Below are positions 24,067 through 35,991 of a stretch of DNA of 64,000 nucleotides, piece after piece. The first letter of the stretch is position 1. Every line of letters starts with the position of its first letter. This stretch comes from Puccinia triticina (Eukaryota; Basidiomycota; Pucciniomycetes; Pucciniales; Pucciniaceae): the NCBI RefSeq assembly GCF_026914185.1, contig NC_070575.1:186001-250000 (forward strand). Reading direction: 5' to 3'. The notes under the pieces were generated by a model. The model saw nothing but the letters and a program-made list of their open reading frames with translations. It did no database searches and was not told where the DNA came from. The translations under genes and the position numbers were made by a program.

Positions 24067-26134
24067 TTATTGTTTTGGTTCGTCTTTCATGTTCAAAACG
24101 ATGTCCACGTAACCTTCAACGCCTTGGCATGCATCAGCATTTAACCCCAGGCCATGTAGCAAGAACATCATCAACCCATCGTCCCGATTGTCACTAGCAG
24201 ATTGCCTCAGCGCAACATCGAAGTTTTCGACGGCTGCCTTAAAATCCGCGGACCTAATCACTCTTCCAACCGACGCTGCATCCGCCTTGATACCGGGTGG
24301 CAGATAGCTCTGCAAGCTACTGAGGATTTCCGGGTCGTTCAAGATTGGTTCGATTGCCTCCATGGTAAGAATGTCGCCTAATCTAAATGCTACACGTATC
24401 AAGGAATATAAAAGCTATCAGTATGACTCTATGAGGATGGCCTTCTGCTTGGACGGGGGTGTTTGCTGGAGTTTACACTCACCCGATTGTCCAATTGAGG
24501 CGCTGTTCTGTCCAAAGCCTGCAATGATACTTTGCAATTGATTCATCTGTTCAACTGGTATACGATGATGATAAAGCAAATCAATCAATCAACTCTAACA
24601 AAAGAAAAAAGGTGATTTAATTTCAGCTACCTGATATTCCATTTGGGGTGGGTAGTTCAGGTGGGGCTTCCGCTTCGGCTGAAGAATTTGTCCGATTTCC
24701 ATCAGCCGTGACGGGACTGTTCATAATAAGGATGCAAAAAGATCACTGTTATTTCGCTTGATCAGCAGATAGTGATGTATCAAGAGAATCAAGCATGATT
24801 GTTCAACAGCGGTAAGTGAAAAAAGCTTCGATTCGCCATTTCCTCCTTAAGCAATATCAAGGGTAATTTGATGAACCCGGCCACCAGATATATAGAATGG
24901 CAAGGTGTCAAACGAAACCATCCAAATGACAATGGCTATGTATTTGGGACGCGGCACCACAGTGTAGCAAAGTGGAAGGTTTTTTTTTTCTGTAGGATTG
25001 ACATGTGAAAACAGCTCGCGTAATATACAACATGACGAAGCAGTCACAACAGATTGATAACGCTTGACATAAGCCAGATCATGTCAATTGTTGGGACGGC
25101 TGATGCAGACCCCCAACATGCGCTGCGTTTACAACCAGACTGTGAATATTCGCTGGAGTTCGCTCGAGTGTGATTCACGCCAGCGGCACTGAATCTTCGA
25201 CGACGCCAGAAGGTGGTCAGGAGTAGCCCAATTACAACCTGGCGGATGAGAAGGTGGAATATTGGTGTCAAAGCGCGGTTGAGAGGGCAAAGCGAGGCAG
25301 TAAAGTAGAGCCGGGAAAAAAAGAAAAAAAGAAAAAAAGAGAGGCAGAGATTAAGAAGGAGAGGAAGTAGAAGAACTTACTACTCCATCGACATCTCTCC
25401 ATCATCCACGATCAGTTGATTGAGGCGCGCTACGTTTGCTGCGTCGGTGGTCGGGTCAGGGTCTTGCATCCAGTAAAGCAATTTTTGATTCGACGAGGAG
25501 AAGCAAAGTGCATAAACCCGCGCAGTTGCGGAGTCGGGAACCAGCACTTTTTGAAATGTTGCATCACCTGAAGACCACGCCATGCAGGAATGTCGCTTGA
25601 GATGTGGTCAGTAAGGGGTTACCTTTGACGAACCACAAACACGCCAAAAATAACAAACCAGCAAAGATGATGAAATCATCGATCACGGCTCCGGATTCTA
25701 GATCCTTGTAACACACTACCAATTTGTCAAAAGGCCAAGCTCAAGTCAGGATTGCCTTGGAACCAGGACAAGGGGAAGGAAAACGGGTAAAATGCTTACA
25801 GTGGTTCAATACTCCATCGTCTTCGTTGTGTTCGACATACAATAGCCTGGTTCAAATTAGTTTGTAATCGGTGGCAACAAGTTGTGGACGTCAATTGCGC
25901 ACAACTCATGTTTAGACGATCGAATTGCGAGAGCTAATTGAAAACAAACAAACCCTTTCGAAGGCAACGGATCCACAATATTTGTTTCGCCTCGACGTTC
26001 GCAACGACCAGCCTGATATGATAGTCAGGGTCAATAGACGCCGGTGGTCAGTCAAGTCGCTCTTCCTTGGACGCAAACGATTGCAAATGTCAACTTGTTA
26101 TCGTACGGACCCTAAACTGGAATAAGCGGGGCAT
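24067..26134 (-). CDS. rpn13: Proteasomal ubiquitin receptor Rpn13/ADRM1
   Basis: An eight-exon model (26111-26134, 25954-26012, 25800-25846, 25659-25715, 25381-25567, 24631-24716, 24483-24554, 24067-24389) is phase-consistent at 855 nt, or 284 aa. The N-terminal Pru domain (about residues 1-115) shows LFQFRAGRC, VDPLPSKGLLYV, HLCYKDLESG, DDFIIF and LLYWMQDPDP, which match ADRM1 closely. A variable linker follows, then a C-terminal DEUBAD domain (about 180-275: LGDILTMEAIEPIL, LQSYLPPG, VIRSADFKAAVENF). In the family the Pru domain binds ubiquitin and Rpn2 on the 19S particle, and DEUBAD recruits the deubiquitinase UCH37 where present. The short first exon (8 codons) and GTTTGT donors are unusual but kept by frame. 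The fifth intron is 664 nt, far longer than the others. Confidence 0.92.
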
Positions 26135-28284
26135 GTTTGTTTCCGGTTGATTCAACTTTCGTGTATTCTCGATGGATTCTTGGTGTGTCGGTTGTTGGGG
26201 ACAAAGTCGAATTTGGAGATGATATCTGACATCGATGACGGCGCGCGGGCTGCGTCCGGACTCGGGTGTTCACGCTACCCGGTCCCCGGACCCGATGCGC
26301 TCATCTTCACTTCAACCACTCACAAACGGCTCGTCGGCTCCCCCTGCAAACGTCTGGCTTGGTTCGAACGGCAAAATTCCGGAGAAAGATGGTCCGTAAG
26401 GAGCACACCTGTATCCTTGTCAATGCCCGCTGTATCACTCACGTAAAAAAGATTATTTTTGCCTTCCTTTTTTCTCGGGCGCGTCGTTGAACTTGAACTT
26501 CGATCGAATGTGTCATGGCTAGGCAAAAGCAAATTTGAAGAGGCTGTCCGATTCCAATCGAGGTGTACTCCAATTACTCTCGAAATTATTGGTCGGCTCA
26601 AATGTTTGAGTGATCTCTCATTGAACGATGTTCTGGCATCATCAGATCGCTAACTGGGCGCAATTATGTCGTTGTAACATTGATGGTGGTATCCACGTGC
26701 CAGGTCATTTATTTACTGTCAATGTTGATCTTCTCTTCGCAGAATATGATGTCAAGATATGGGGTATATTACCTGATCAGCTCTTTACTCAGTTATATAT
26801 CTTATTCGTTTCTGTCTGCAACTGGCTCACCCCAAAGGCATGGGGCAGGCGGGACTCAAACACCCGATGACCTATCGACAGGGATTCACCAATATGCAGT
26901 AGATTACTGTTATATATCCGTTTTTGTTTGGGCTACTACTGGGCTGATCTCCCAGTCATTTTGGATGACTTACTGGATTGTAAGTTTCTTGAAAATCTAG
27001 TAATCCATCAGACAGCCATTAATACGACGAACTTGCTGAATTTATTTTTTGATATTGTTCGATGATCGGAAGATTCCTCTATATGGTCTTTACAAAGCTT
27101 TCCAAATCTCACGACGCCTTTTCTCCCGGTAATATTAGGTGCTCATACCCTGACAGTGACACTCTCCTTCGCCAAATCAGAGAAATCGAATGTGAACCTT
27201 CGTCAAAGCAGATGCATCCGAGCACTCCAATGATATAAATTCACCCGGACCAGCTTGATTCTTATTTAATTTTATGATGATGTCGATGGTGAAGATCACG
27301 ACGAGTCCATGAGCGCACATGCTGGGATACACGCCCCAAAATCGTTGATTACATTGCTTGCAAGGAGGAAGCTCAACTAAACACGACTCATCAACGTATG
27401 AATGTTACTCTACGACTTCGCGGATTTTCTTCTTTCCGGTTGAGCAATGAGTGATAGTAACTGGGTCAGACATCAGAATAGGAGAAGGCGAGGTCGGAGA
27501 GCAGCGAAGCAAGCCTTCAAAAATACTCAGCCAGCAAATTGGAAGATAAAACGCTTGAGGCTTCAAACAGCTTTTCGCCGTGTTTCACTGGATGACTTCC
27601 TGTGCAATCTGGGACCCCAGATGTTGGTTTAGACCCGAAAAGTCCGCGGGGGAATCTAGCATTTTGGGCTCTAGATCACTTCTGGGAGGCCCGCAGATCT
27701 TGATGGGAAGTCATCCACTGTTTTCGGTATTGCATTACGGGAGGTTGACAAGGAAAAAACCATTTCTGGCTATGTATTGTTTCATCCCCAGCCTCCCCTT
27801 TCCTTTGCTTAGCGAGTTCCCTCAGCTAACAGATCGTATCACTATGTAAATCAGCAAAAGAAATGCTAAAAAAGCTGTAGCATAGTCTTTTTGCGCTGGA
27901 AACACTATCAATTAGCATTTAATTAGCTTCATTAATTTGCCCTCAGCTCACGTTGCTATATGACCCTGGATGATGGGGTAATCTTAACCGCAGAAAGATT
28001 TCAACTCAAATGTTTCTTACAATTTTGAATATGTACATACTTGCAATTGTTGTAGAGGATAAGGACAAAGCACTCTGTATTTCTAAAAACAATATTATTA
28101 GGAGAAAGTGGAAAAGAGATCTCAAGTTGTACTGGCAAAGATTGTTATGGCTTCGAAGAACCAAAAACGAAAAAAAAAAACAATAAACCAACACAAAGTT
28201 TGAAAGAAAGACGAGAGTCTCTTCAAAAATGACTTTCTGATGTTTCTGTTTGGTATAGACAGACAAACAGATGATGGTAAACAT
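26135..28284. other. Gene-poor interval between Rpn13 and the next gene
   Basis: It includes the upstream DNA of the minus-strand Rpn13 gene. Small frames at 26147-26653, 26628-27000 and 27447-27849 show no conserved motif. A T-arm-like sequence near 26840-26890 does not extend into a full tRNA. Nothing further is supported. Confidence 0.35.
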
Positions 28285-29889
28285 TCAATTGATTTCAGGG
28301 ATTTTGGCCCAATGGCCTCCGCTTAAGACATCATGAAGCGCATCACGATCAAGTTGAGACTGATCAGGAACTGGACCTATTTGTTGTTCTGCGTTTTTAG
28401 GTTGGTCATGAGGAGACCGATCAGTCAGGAGTTTATCTAAGCAAGCAGGGTCAAGTTTCCAGCGTCTCCAGGTCAAGAAGGATTGGTTGCTGTCTCTACT
28501 GATGGTATCATATTTCGACGGGTGGCTCGATAGACCGGTCAGTTGGTGTTGTTGCTGATGTTGCTGTTGCAGTTGTTGAGTGGGCTGAAGATGAGTCAAT
28601 CTTAGATTGTTGGTCGTGACTGCTGTAGCTTCTTTTCCCGATGGCGGACTTATCTCGGCTTTGAAGAAATCCTTATAGCTTGATAATAGCGACTTTTTGC
28701 ACCGATTGAGCGAATTTGTTTGGAAAGCGCAGTTCGAAAACTCAGTCTTACTGCTCGGATCGTTGAAGTAAAGATTTCACTGAAATTGTAAAAGAATACA
28801 AAATTTAGAAAAAACTTACACAGATCAGCCACAGATTGGAAGCGTTTTGGTCATGATTCGTGTTGAAAAATCGGTTGATGTAATGATTGATACATCTGTT
28901 AATCGAGCGAATTAAGCCAAACGAAGATCGCTGAAAGGTGTTTGTCTGGATGAAGAATAATAAGTGTTGGACTCTAGGGGATATTTGAATCTCAATCTGT
29001 TCAGAACAGTAGTGAAAGCTCAACTGGAGACTCTGTCAAACCGAAGCAGAAGGCTCTCTCTATGACCAGGCTAGGACCGAGTTTGTGCGATTGAGTGGTA
29101 CGTTTGAACACGACGAAGATCTTCATGACGTCTTTGAGCAAGATCTGGTTTTCGGAGACGAAGGTGAGATGGCCAGATTGACGATCGGAAGCGTTGATCC
29201 TTTGGATGCAATCCTTTAAGTCAATGACTGGGACAAATATTTCAGGGAACGAGCAACGCTGCTTTAGCAGTCTCAATTTCTTCCGCTTGAGCAGCTCAGT
29301 CTCGATGATATGTTGCTCGATGATCGGGCTTGTCGCCTTGGCTCTCCTCGATAGCGAAGATCTTGATTTGAATCTTTGCAGTCCATCCTCCTTGGTCTTT
29401 TGGTTAAGCAGACGGGTCTCCTCGAACGCCTTTTCTTTCTCTTCGATAGTCAGGTGCATGTTGGTCTGTGTGGTCGCGCGAACATATTTCATAGCCTCTA
29501 GTTTGATTCGATACGCGCCAATTGTGATTCATACAAGGCATCATCACAGAAACTATTAGTCGCAAAGCCTTCATCAACATCGAGACTGTAGTAGAGGTCC
29601 AAAGCTCACCTTGAGAATTCATTGCCTGTAGGCGCAGGGCCTTGAGACCTTGGAGGAGATCTTGTGAGTCGCATTTCCAGTTCTCCTTGACCTCGTTGAG
29701 GTGGTCAGGCGAACTGCTCGGGTTATTGGGATCGCAAGCTTGGATTGGTTGTTGGAGGTTGTTGATCAGGCTGGGAAATGTTTGGTATCTAACGGTTGAT
29801 ATCGCCTGGGCTAATGACTGGAGATTCTTCAGATAGCCTTCTAGTCTTGGGATCAAGTCGGCAGGTGGTAGTTGTGAGCTGGTGTTCAT
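28285..29889 (-). CDS. Conserved-looking hypothetical protein (possible Mediator Med27-like subunit)
   Basis: The model has exons 29610-29889, 29067-29497, 28820-28996 and a last exon ending at 28285 with its start near 28740. The first ATG in frame is at 29889. The last junction is uncertain because the obvious CAG acceptor would create an in-frame stop; an acceptor a few tens of bases later (GTAAG/ACTGAG) fits. Visible features are a helical N terminus (LEGYLKNLQSLAQAIS), a charged central region, a segment FPEIFVPVIDL..LLKDVMKIFVVF, and a Gln/His-rich stretch near the C terminus. The helical N terminus followed by a short beta-rich segment vaguely recalls Med27, but the CxxC motif typical of its C terminus is absent. 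I leave it unnamed. Confidence 0.5.
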
Positions 29890-30217
29890 CGTGCTGCTGT
29901 TCAAAAAGTCGAGCGTTGAGGGCAGAGGTTGTGATTGAGGGCAGAGGTTGTTTCAGTCTTGGAGATGTGGGGGCTATGGGTTTATGTACATAGCACAGAA
30001 ACGATTTGTACGGGTTTTGGTGCGGCTTTTTGCTGATGTTTCGCCACAAGTCCATACCCCGTCACTGGGCTACATACCTCGAAGATTCCGCTGCTCCTGC
30101 AATCACCATCCATCAACCCCGAAATTCGACTGGAGTCCTTCGAACAACTTCTTCGTTTCAACCAAGAAGAACTGTACTCGATCTAGCTCAAGACGACTCT
30201 AGCTGAGGGAGAAGCAA
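29890..30217. promoter_or_regulatory. Shared divergent promoter region
   Basis: Only 328 bp separate the start codons of the minus-strand gene ending at 29889 and the plus-strand CUE-domain gene beginning at 30218. Both must be transcribed from this interval, so co-regulation is plausible. I see no convincing TATA box. Confidence 0.4.
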
Positions 30218-31163
30218 ATGTCGGAGGACCTTTTCTCGGTCTTGGCGGCCATCGGAATCATCGCACTCGTTTACCGATGGTTTACCACTTCTCCCACTAC
30301 GAATCCCAATGGCTCTAATTCTTCGGGAACTCTCACAGCACTTCAACGTCGGGCAATGAGCCTGCCAAGAAGCCAAGTCGATCGACTCTTGACGATGTTC
30401 CCGCAGCTCACAGAAAACGAAGTTCGATATGCTCTCGTCGTTAATCGTGGCGGAGTAGAGGCTGTGGCCGAACGTGTACTGATTAGAGGCGGGTTGGAAC
30501 CCGTAAGCGCTTTCTCTTTTTTTTTTTTTTTTTTAATTTGAAAGTTTCAGAGATTCCCAAGCAACATGCAGGTAGAATTGGCAAGAAAATCAACACCAGG
30601 ATCCTTGCTTCTTCCTCTTTATCACGTTAACATATCTCATATCCTAGGCTAAAAACTGGAAGGCTGAATTTCATTGACTTTTCCCCATGTATATTTACAG
30701 CCACCACCGAATTTCTTCCCACAAAGCAGCACTCCACCAGCAACACCACAATCAAACACAAACAACGGGAACAACACTTCTACTGAAAACGCATCCTCTC
30801 AAACAAGCTTACCGAAAACCAATCCGAGTCTGATTACCAAGTTTAATCTCCAAGCTCACAAAGCCGATCAAGATCGATTATTTCGTGAAAACAAAGATTG
30901 GACATGGGAAGAGTGTAAATCAAGAGTTATAGACCAGAAGCTACAACCAGCCTCTAATGATGACGAAGGCCCAGGTCCAGGTTCTTCTAGTCTGCAAGAC
31001 CGCAAAGCTAGGATGGTGCTTGAATCTAGATGGTTTGCTATCTTCACCCATTCCATTAATCTCTCGCTTTCCTTTACATCAAACCACTGACTCCATTGGC
31101 CACTTTTTTTTTAGGAAAATGCTACAGAAAGAGAGGAAAGGGAAAAGTGTCGCAACAAATTAA
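30218..31163 (+). CDS. Membrane-anchored CUE-domain protein (Cue1-like)
   Basis: Three exons (30218-30502, 30701-31032, 31115-31163) give 666 nt, or 221 aa. An N-terminal hydrophobic segment (SVLAAIGIIALVYRWF, residues about 7-22) is a likely membrane anchor. A CUE domain follows at about 52-95 (VDRLLTMFPQLTENEVRYAL, with MFP and a di-hydrophobic end), then a Pro/Ser/Asn-rich linker and a basic C terminus. Yeast Cue1 has the same layout: it anchors the E2 enzyme Ubc7 at the ER and binds ubiquitin through CUE for ER-associated degradation. That role is inferred from architecture; the C-terminal Ubc7-binding helix was not verified. The first intron has a run of T residues before its end, the second a GTTTGC donor. 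Confidence 0.82.
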
Positions 31164-32078
31164 TTCCACTTTCTAAAATTCCATTTTTTGTTTTGTTTTG
31201 CCTGCTTTTTTGACTTTTTTTCTCGTTATAGATTGTGAATTAGTGAAGAGGAAGTCGAGACAGGAAAAAAAAGACAAATGACCGCCTGATTGTAAAGAAT
31301 TCGCACTGTAGACAACTAATCATATAAACACTCGGCTTGTACTTGAAGACTAAGCAGTAAGAGCTACTCTGGTAAATATCCAATTAGATTCAGAGCATTC
31401 TGTGAGTCTATACAGCTCAACCTGTTACGTTCCTTGGTCACTTATAAACCAAGCTTAAGAATTGAATACAAGTTATGTTTGATACAATCATCTGCAGGAA
31501 ACTATGTGAGAGTTAGCGGCTGTCTCAGATGAAGATTGGAAGACTTGCTAAGACTTGCCGTCAATCTGCAGCCCCCTGCAGAACCAGATCTGCAGCCAGA
31601 AAACTTTAACTTTTGCGGGGACGTGCTGTCACAGGGGCTGCAGATTTGGTTCTGTAGACCTCAAGGGGAAGTTCTCCATTACTTGTAAAATATTCTCTAA
31701 CTCTCTGTACATGAACTGGAGGCTCAGTAGCAGACATCTTGTCCAAGTTCTGCCCATTGTTTGATCAGCAAGTTCTGTGTATCTGGGGAAGCGTAGATTA
31801 GTACCTGGCTCATTCTTACATCGCGCCCGCCAAGTTCCTTGGTAAAGTGAGGGGTGATAATTTTCTTGGAAGGTGGTTCTGATGAAGATACTGGACATTG
31901 ATATGCATGTGCATACAATCTATCAGTCTACAAGCCAAGTTAAAAGTACAAAGTGAACAAGAGTAAAAAACAGTAGAAACAGGGGTAGAGAAGCAACTTT
32001 GTAGCAAAGTCCCTCCCTCCTGCGCGGAGTGGTGAAATGCTTGTTGAGTTCGCAACGGGGCCCAATCAAGTTCAGTAT
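31164..32078. other. Intergenic region between the CUE gene and the 160-aa gene
   Basis: A CTGCAG-rich imperfect inverted repeat lies at about 31563-31655 (TGCAGCCCCCTGCAGAACCAGATCT.. versus ..AGATTTGGTTCTG). No gene is supported. Confidence 0.4.
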
Positions 32079-33038
32079 TTACGGACTAGTACCAGAGGTT
32101 TGGTTTCTGATACTGGCCAGTTGTTCTTGTTTCCATTTGTTCAACTCTGTCTCAGTGGCAATAATCCCTCGTTCGCCCAGTTCTATGGCATCACATCAAT
32201 CGAATTGAAGAGAGTATGCCGGCAAACAGGAATAATCAAATTAAGAAACCCAAGAAACATAACTTTATCAAGTGTTGACGGGGAAGAAAATGAGTTACCT
32301 TTTCTGGCTTGTCGACGCATCATGTCATCCGCTCTTCTGATTTTCTTTTCGTGTCTGAGTAAATAGTAATCTGCCCAAATGACCATTCCACTCATCGTTG
32401 CTACAAGAAAAATATGGGGAAGAACGATGTGAGAAGGTCGAATTCGAGGTGATAAACAATTAGAAAAAAGGAAGGCCTTTACCAGAGGATATTAGGAAAC
32501 CTTTAAATGCCAAGGTCTGTTTCCGGAAGAAGGGCCAATACAGATGGCCGACTCCGCAGAGGATTGTACTATATATCGCCCATCGGATACCTCCCTAGTA
32601 CAGAACCAATATTCGATAAGAAAAAAGGTTGGTAACCAATTGAACCAATGATATTTGGGTTGTTGTTTAGAGTTCGCGCACCTCAGTGGCCCCTTTGACT
32701 TGAAGCTACAGGTTTTCAGCATCCAATTGCATTGGTGGAGAGTAGACGAGATATTAAGGACAGTTGAGGTATTCCAGATTGCAGAATGGAAAATGTCAGG
32801 GGTCAGAAGTGTAGACCGGAGGAATTAGGGTGATGGAAACAAACAGATATATCTAGTGTTCAAGGGAGCAGGTAATGCAGCGAGACAGGTACCTCACGCT
32901 GTAGGCAATCTCGTGGTCCTCGTCCTTATTTGAAAGCAGCCTCCTCGTCCAGAATGGTACCCGAAATATCTCTTTGGCAGGTTTAGGTGCCTCCGGCTCG
33001 TGAGTTTGGGAGTTGGGTGGACTGGTGTCGGAAGCCAT
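32079..33038 (-). CDS. Small two-helix membrane protein, 160 aa
   Basis: A five-exon model (32898-33038, 32682-32705, 32483-32594, 32299-32400, 32079-32182) closes at 483 nt. It includes a 24-nt micro-exon, chosen because it alone keeps the frame between its neighbours. The N terminus is Pro/Glu-rich and soluble. Two hydrophobic segments follow: GGIRWAIYSTILCGVGHLYW and, after a QTLAFKG loop, FLISSATMSGMVIWADYYLL. The tail is charged and helical. The pattern resembles a widespread fungal family of small, probably mitochondrial proteins of unknown function. Organelle and role are inference only. Confidence 0.72.
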
Positions 33039-35991
33039 GATCGAAATAATTCTTCCTGTCCAAGATGCTGGTCTCGATATATCCTGTCCTCGCCCAGCAT
33101 TGTCTCAGCCCTGTCACAGAATGTTTCCCTCGCCTTTCCCAGCCATCGGGCACCGCCAAGTGCACAAACCTTCCCCGAGGCATACATCGCGCCGAACTTA
33201 ACTCCAGCCTCCTGCGGGCCGTGCAGCATTTGGCTGGTCGCGAAGCGACCACTCCCGGAGGGAGGGACTTGCATACTAAAACACCTTTCTGGCGTGAGCG
33301 TTTTCCGAGGTATGGCTGGGAGCGCCATTGTTTGCATCACCCCACCTTCAATACTCAACGTGTCATTTCTAGGTTTCAGTACATCATACATGTGCATGTT
33401 CTTGATTTTTCAATATTTTTTTTAATGCAAAATCACAATTACTTCTAGCAATTTTTTTTTGAAGTTCAAGATTTCGAACTTCAATTCTTGTCCCCCATAT
33501 GACAAGGGCTGAGCGCAGTCACACTACAAGGATAAATATGCTTAAGAGCAATCAAGATGATGAAACTACCGAGAAGCTCTAGTTCCTCTTTCGTTAATTA
33601 TAGCTAGTCATTGATATGACATGATGTTCTTCATTATAATGTGACCGCTTAATTAACTGGAATGATTTATTTCAAATTTCTTGTTATCCGTTTTCAAAAA
33701 TGAAGGAATGGAATAACAACAACAAAAAAAACAGAAAAATCACGAACATGATAAGCAGTCAGAAAAACAAAACAACAAGAAATGGTGATGAGTAGCACAG
33801 AAGCCAGAAGGAAAAGTCTTTAAAATGGCCTCTATATCACACCACGCTCACGCGAGCTTTGTGTTCTAGTGCATAAGCCTCTCTGGTGAGACTGGGCTGC
33901 CGCCCAGACCCGCTCACCACGAGTAATGGCTTAGTTAAGCTTGACATCGCGCGCGAGCGCGATTGGCCAAGTGACTTGCCAATCACCACTGTCAGCAAAC
34001 CCCCGCCTACAACACCTCAGGCCCGCCGTGTCCACTCGCCCTTCCACATCAGCGGATCCTTCGAGAACGGTAGCTACATATGCATGTGTGTTGTTGCTTT
34101 AAGTACTTGGAACGAGTATTCCAGAGATTTTGCTAACTTGATGATCAGTCATCTGTAGATTGTACTCATTGTCAGGAAATTGGATCAAAATCCCGGTCAA
34201 TTAATTGGGATAGGATTGCGCCAGCACTTCTATCCAATCCAAACTATTCTTTTTTGAGGGATCGGGAAATCAATCAGTTCCTTATATATAGTGTTTTGAA
34301 TAAAGCTTGGATGATTTGTCAATTTTTCCGGTTTCATTGACCAAGGTCAACTCCATATTTTTGATATGCTTTCCACATGGTGCATCTTGACAGATGTCAG
34401 ACAAGGCCCAAGGCTAAATCAACCCCCGGAGCCAATTTCCTACAGTAGGGGGTGGAGAAGTCGGGTTAGAGCAATACCGAGTTCATTTTCAGAACCGGAG
34501 CGTCTTCTTTGCCCTACCACCCACAGGCCATGATCATCGGCTGTTGCCCTCTGCCAGTACGGGCCGGGCAGGGAGGGGCTGACCAAGCGCTGGGTCGTGA
34601 CACAAAGACATCCCGGGCAGAAGTCAATTTCAAGGTTTTGTTTAAAGTTGGGTGTGGTTTTTACAGTTTGGTGTGAAGTTTAAAATAAAGTTACTACATA
34701 ACAAAACCAGAAAATTTGAGGAAAGATCCCAGCATTATTCAAAACACAATAGATATTGGATTTGTTGTGCAGCTATCTCCAATCCAATCCTTTCCAATAC
34801 CAATAAGTATTGCAATAATCAAGGATCTGAGAGAGTTTGTGGCGCAGTCTCATAATATTGACAAGGATTGGATCAGAAGTAGCTGCGCAGCCAATCCAAT
34901 ATTCAGGGACTAGATGGATTGGATTGGTGTTGTGTTCTGATGCATGGAAAAACATCTTGAGGATTGGCCCAGCAATAAAATCCACTGGATTGGATTGGCT
35001 GGCCACTGCGCCCCACAATGGATGAAAATATGGGTATCAAAAAACAATCCAATCCACAGTATGTTTCACCAATCCCATCCAAGTGTTGAATCTGTTTCAG
35101 TGTTGTCTGTAGGCTCAGCATTTAAATTTTTGATCCCCTTCTCCTTATTGGGAGGCTCTGTGGCCATGATTTCTGGGCAAGGGCGAGGGACCAATTTCAT
35201 TGTGTGCTTTTGTGTTGCTCAAACAAAATAATCTTCCTATTTTTCCCTCACACTTTTCAAATTGTAAAAATCACAACTTCAAGTAGGATTGACAGCACCA
35301 CACCACCCCTGGGTGGGCCCAAATGTGCAGGAGTGATGTGCATTTTGCGCGCACAGATTGTCAAAAAAGGAGGGTGCTGACCCTCACATTTGTGGGGAGA
35401 GCCCAGTTGGTCAGGTTGCTTTCCCTGCTTGTAAGTTGTATGAGTGGCCCCAAAAGCCCGGGAGTATGAGACCAGTCTGAGAGTATGAATTTATTATTCC
35501 AGACTGACAGCAGACTTCTGAGTCCAATGTGGACACTGTCATTCAACATGGTTGTAGTGTTCAGGTCATTTTTATGCCAGTGATATTTTGGAATCTAACT
35601 CTCAAGAACTTGTCTTTCTATTAAATTGTCTTCAAGACTTCTTTACTATTTTTCCCAACTACTCTATTCCTGTGAGAACTCACAGGAACTGTGAAGAAAA
35701 CTTGTGTTGCATATTGCTTCACTTGGACTGACAAAGTGCTGCAAATTGTCTAGGCATTTTCTACAGACCATCACAGTAGGGTTTGTAGGAAGCTTTTTGC
35801 CTTCCTATTTGTTTTTTCTTGCAAAGAATTTAGTTGAATGTTTTGAAAAACCATGGGTGATAGGCCAAGTAGAATGTTCTTATATGATAAAACCAATTAA
35901 AAGAAAAGCAGATTGGTTGTGGATTGAAACTTTAAGTTTATTAATAAATTTACGGTCAATTATATCTATCTGAAGTTTGTAAAATAGAGCT
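33039..35991. other. Repeat-rich interval without a supportable gene
   Basis: The first part is upstream DNA of the minus-strand 160-aa gene; a 167-codon minus frame at 32894-33397 overlaps that gene's first exon in another frame and is treated as a shadow. From 33.4 kb the DNA is AT-rich with small repeats, including the GGCTTAGTTAAGCTT-ended motif near 33928 and the GGATTGG-rich stretch listed separately. Frames at 35361-35973 have no recognisable content. Confidence 0.35.
34745..35060. repeat. GGATTGG-rich repeat tract
   Basis: The word GGATTGG or its complement CCAATCC occurs about nine times, on both strands, within roughly 315 bp. Longer matches such as GCAGC..CCAATCC recur in inverted orientation (near 34768 and 34884). 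It may be a degenerate small element or a satellite-like tract. Confidence 0.45.

Noticed and set aside
26840..26900. tRNA-like 3' half (CCCGCCTGCCCC on the minus strand)
   Set aside because: No complementary 5' acceptor strand upstream; at most a decayed tRNA-derived fragment.
32894..33397. 167-codon minus-strand ORF as a separate gene
   Set aside because: It overlaps the first exon of the 160-aa gene in another frame and has no domain or splice partners.
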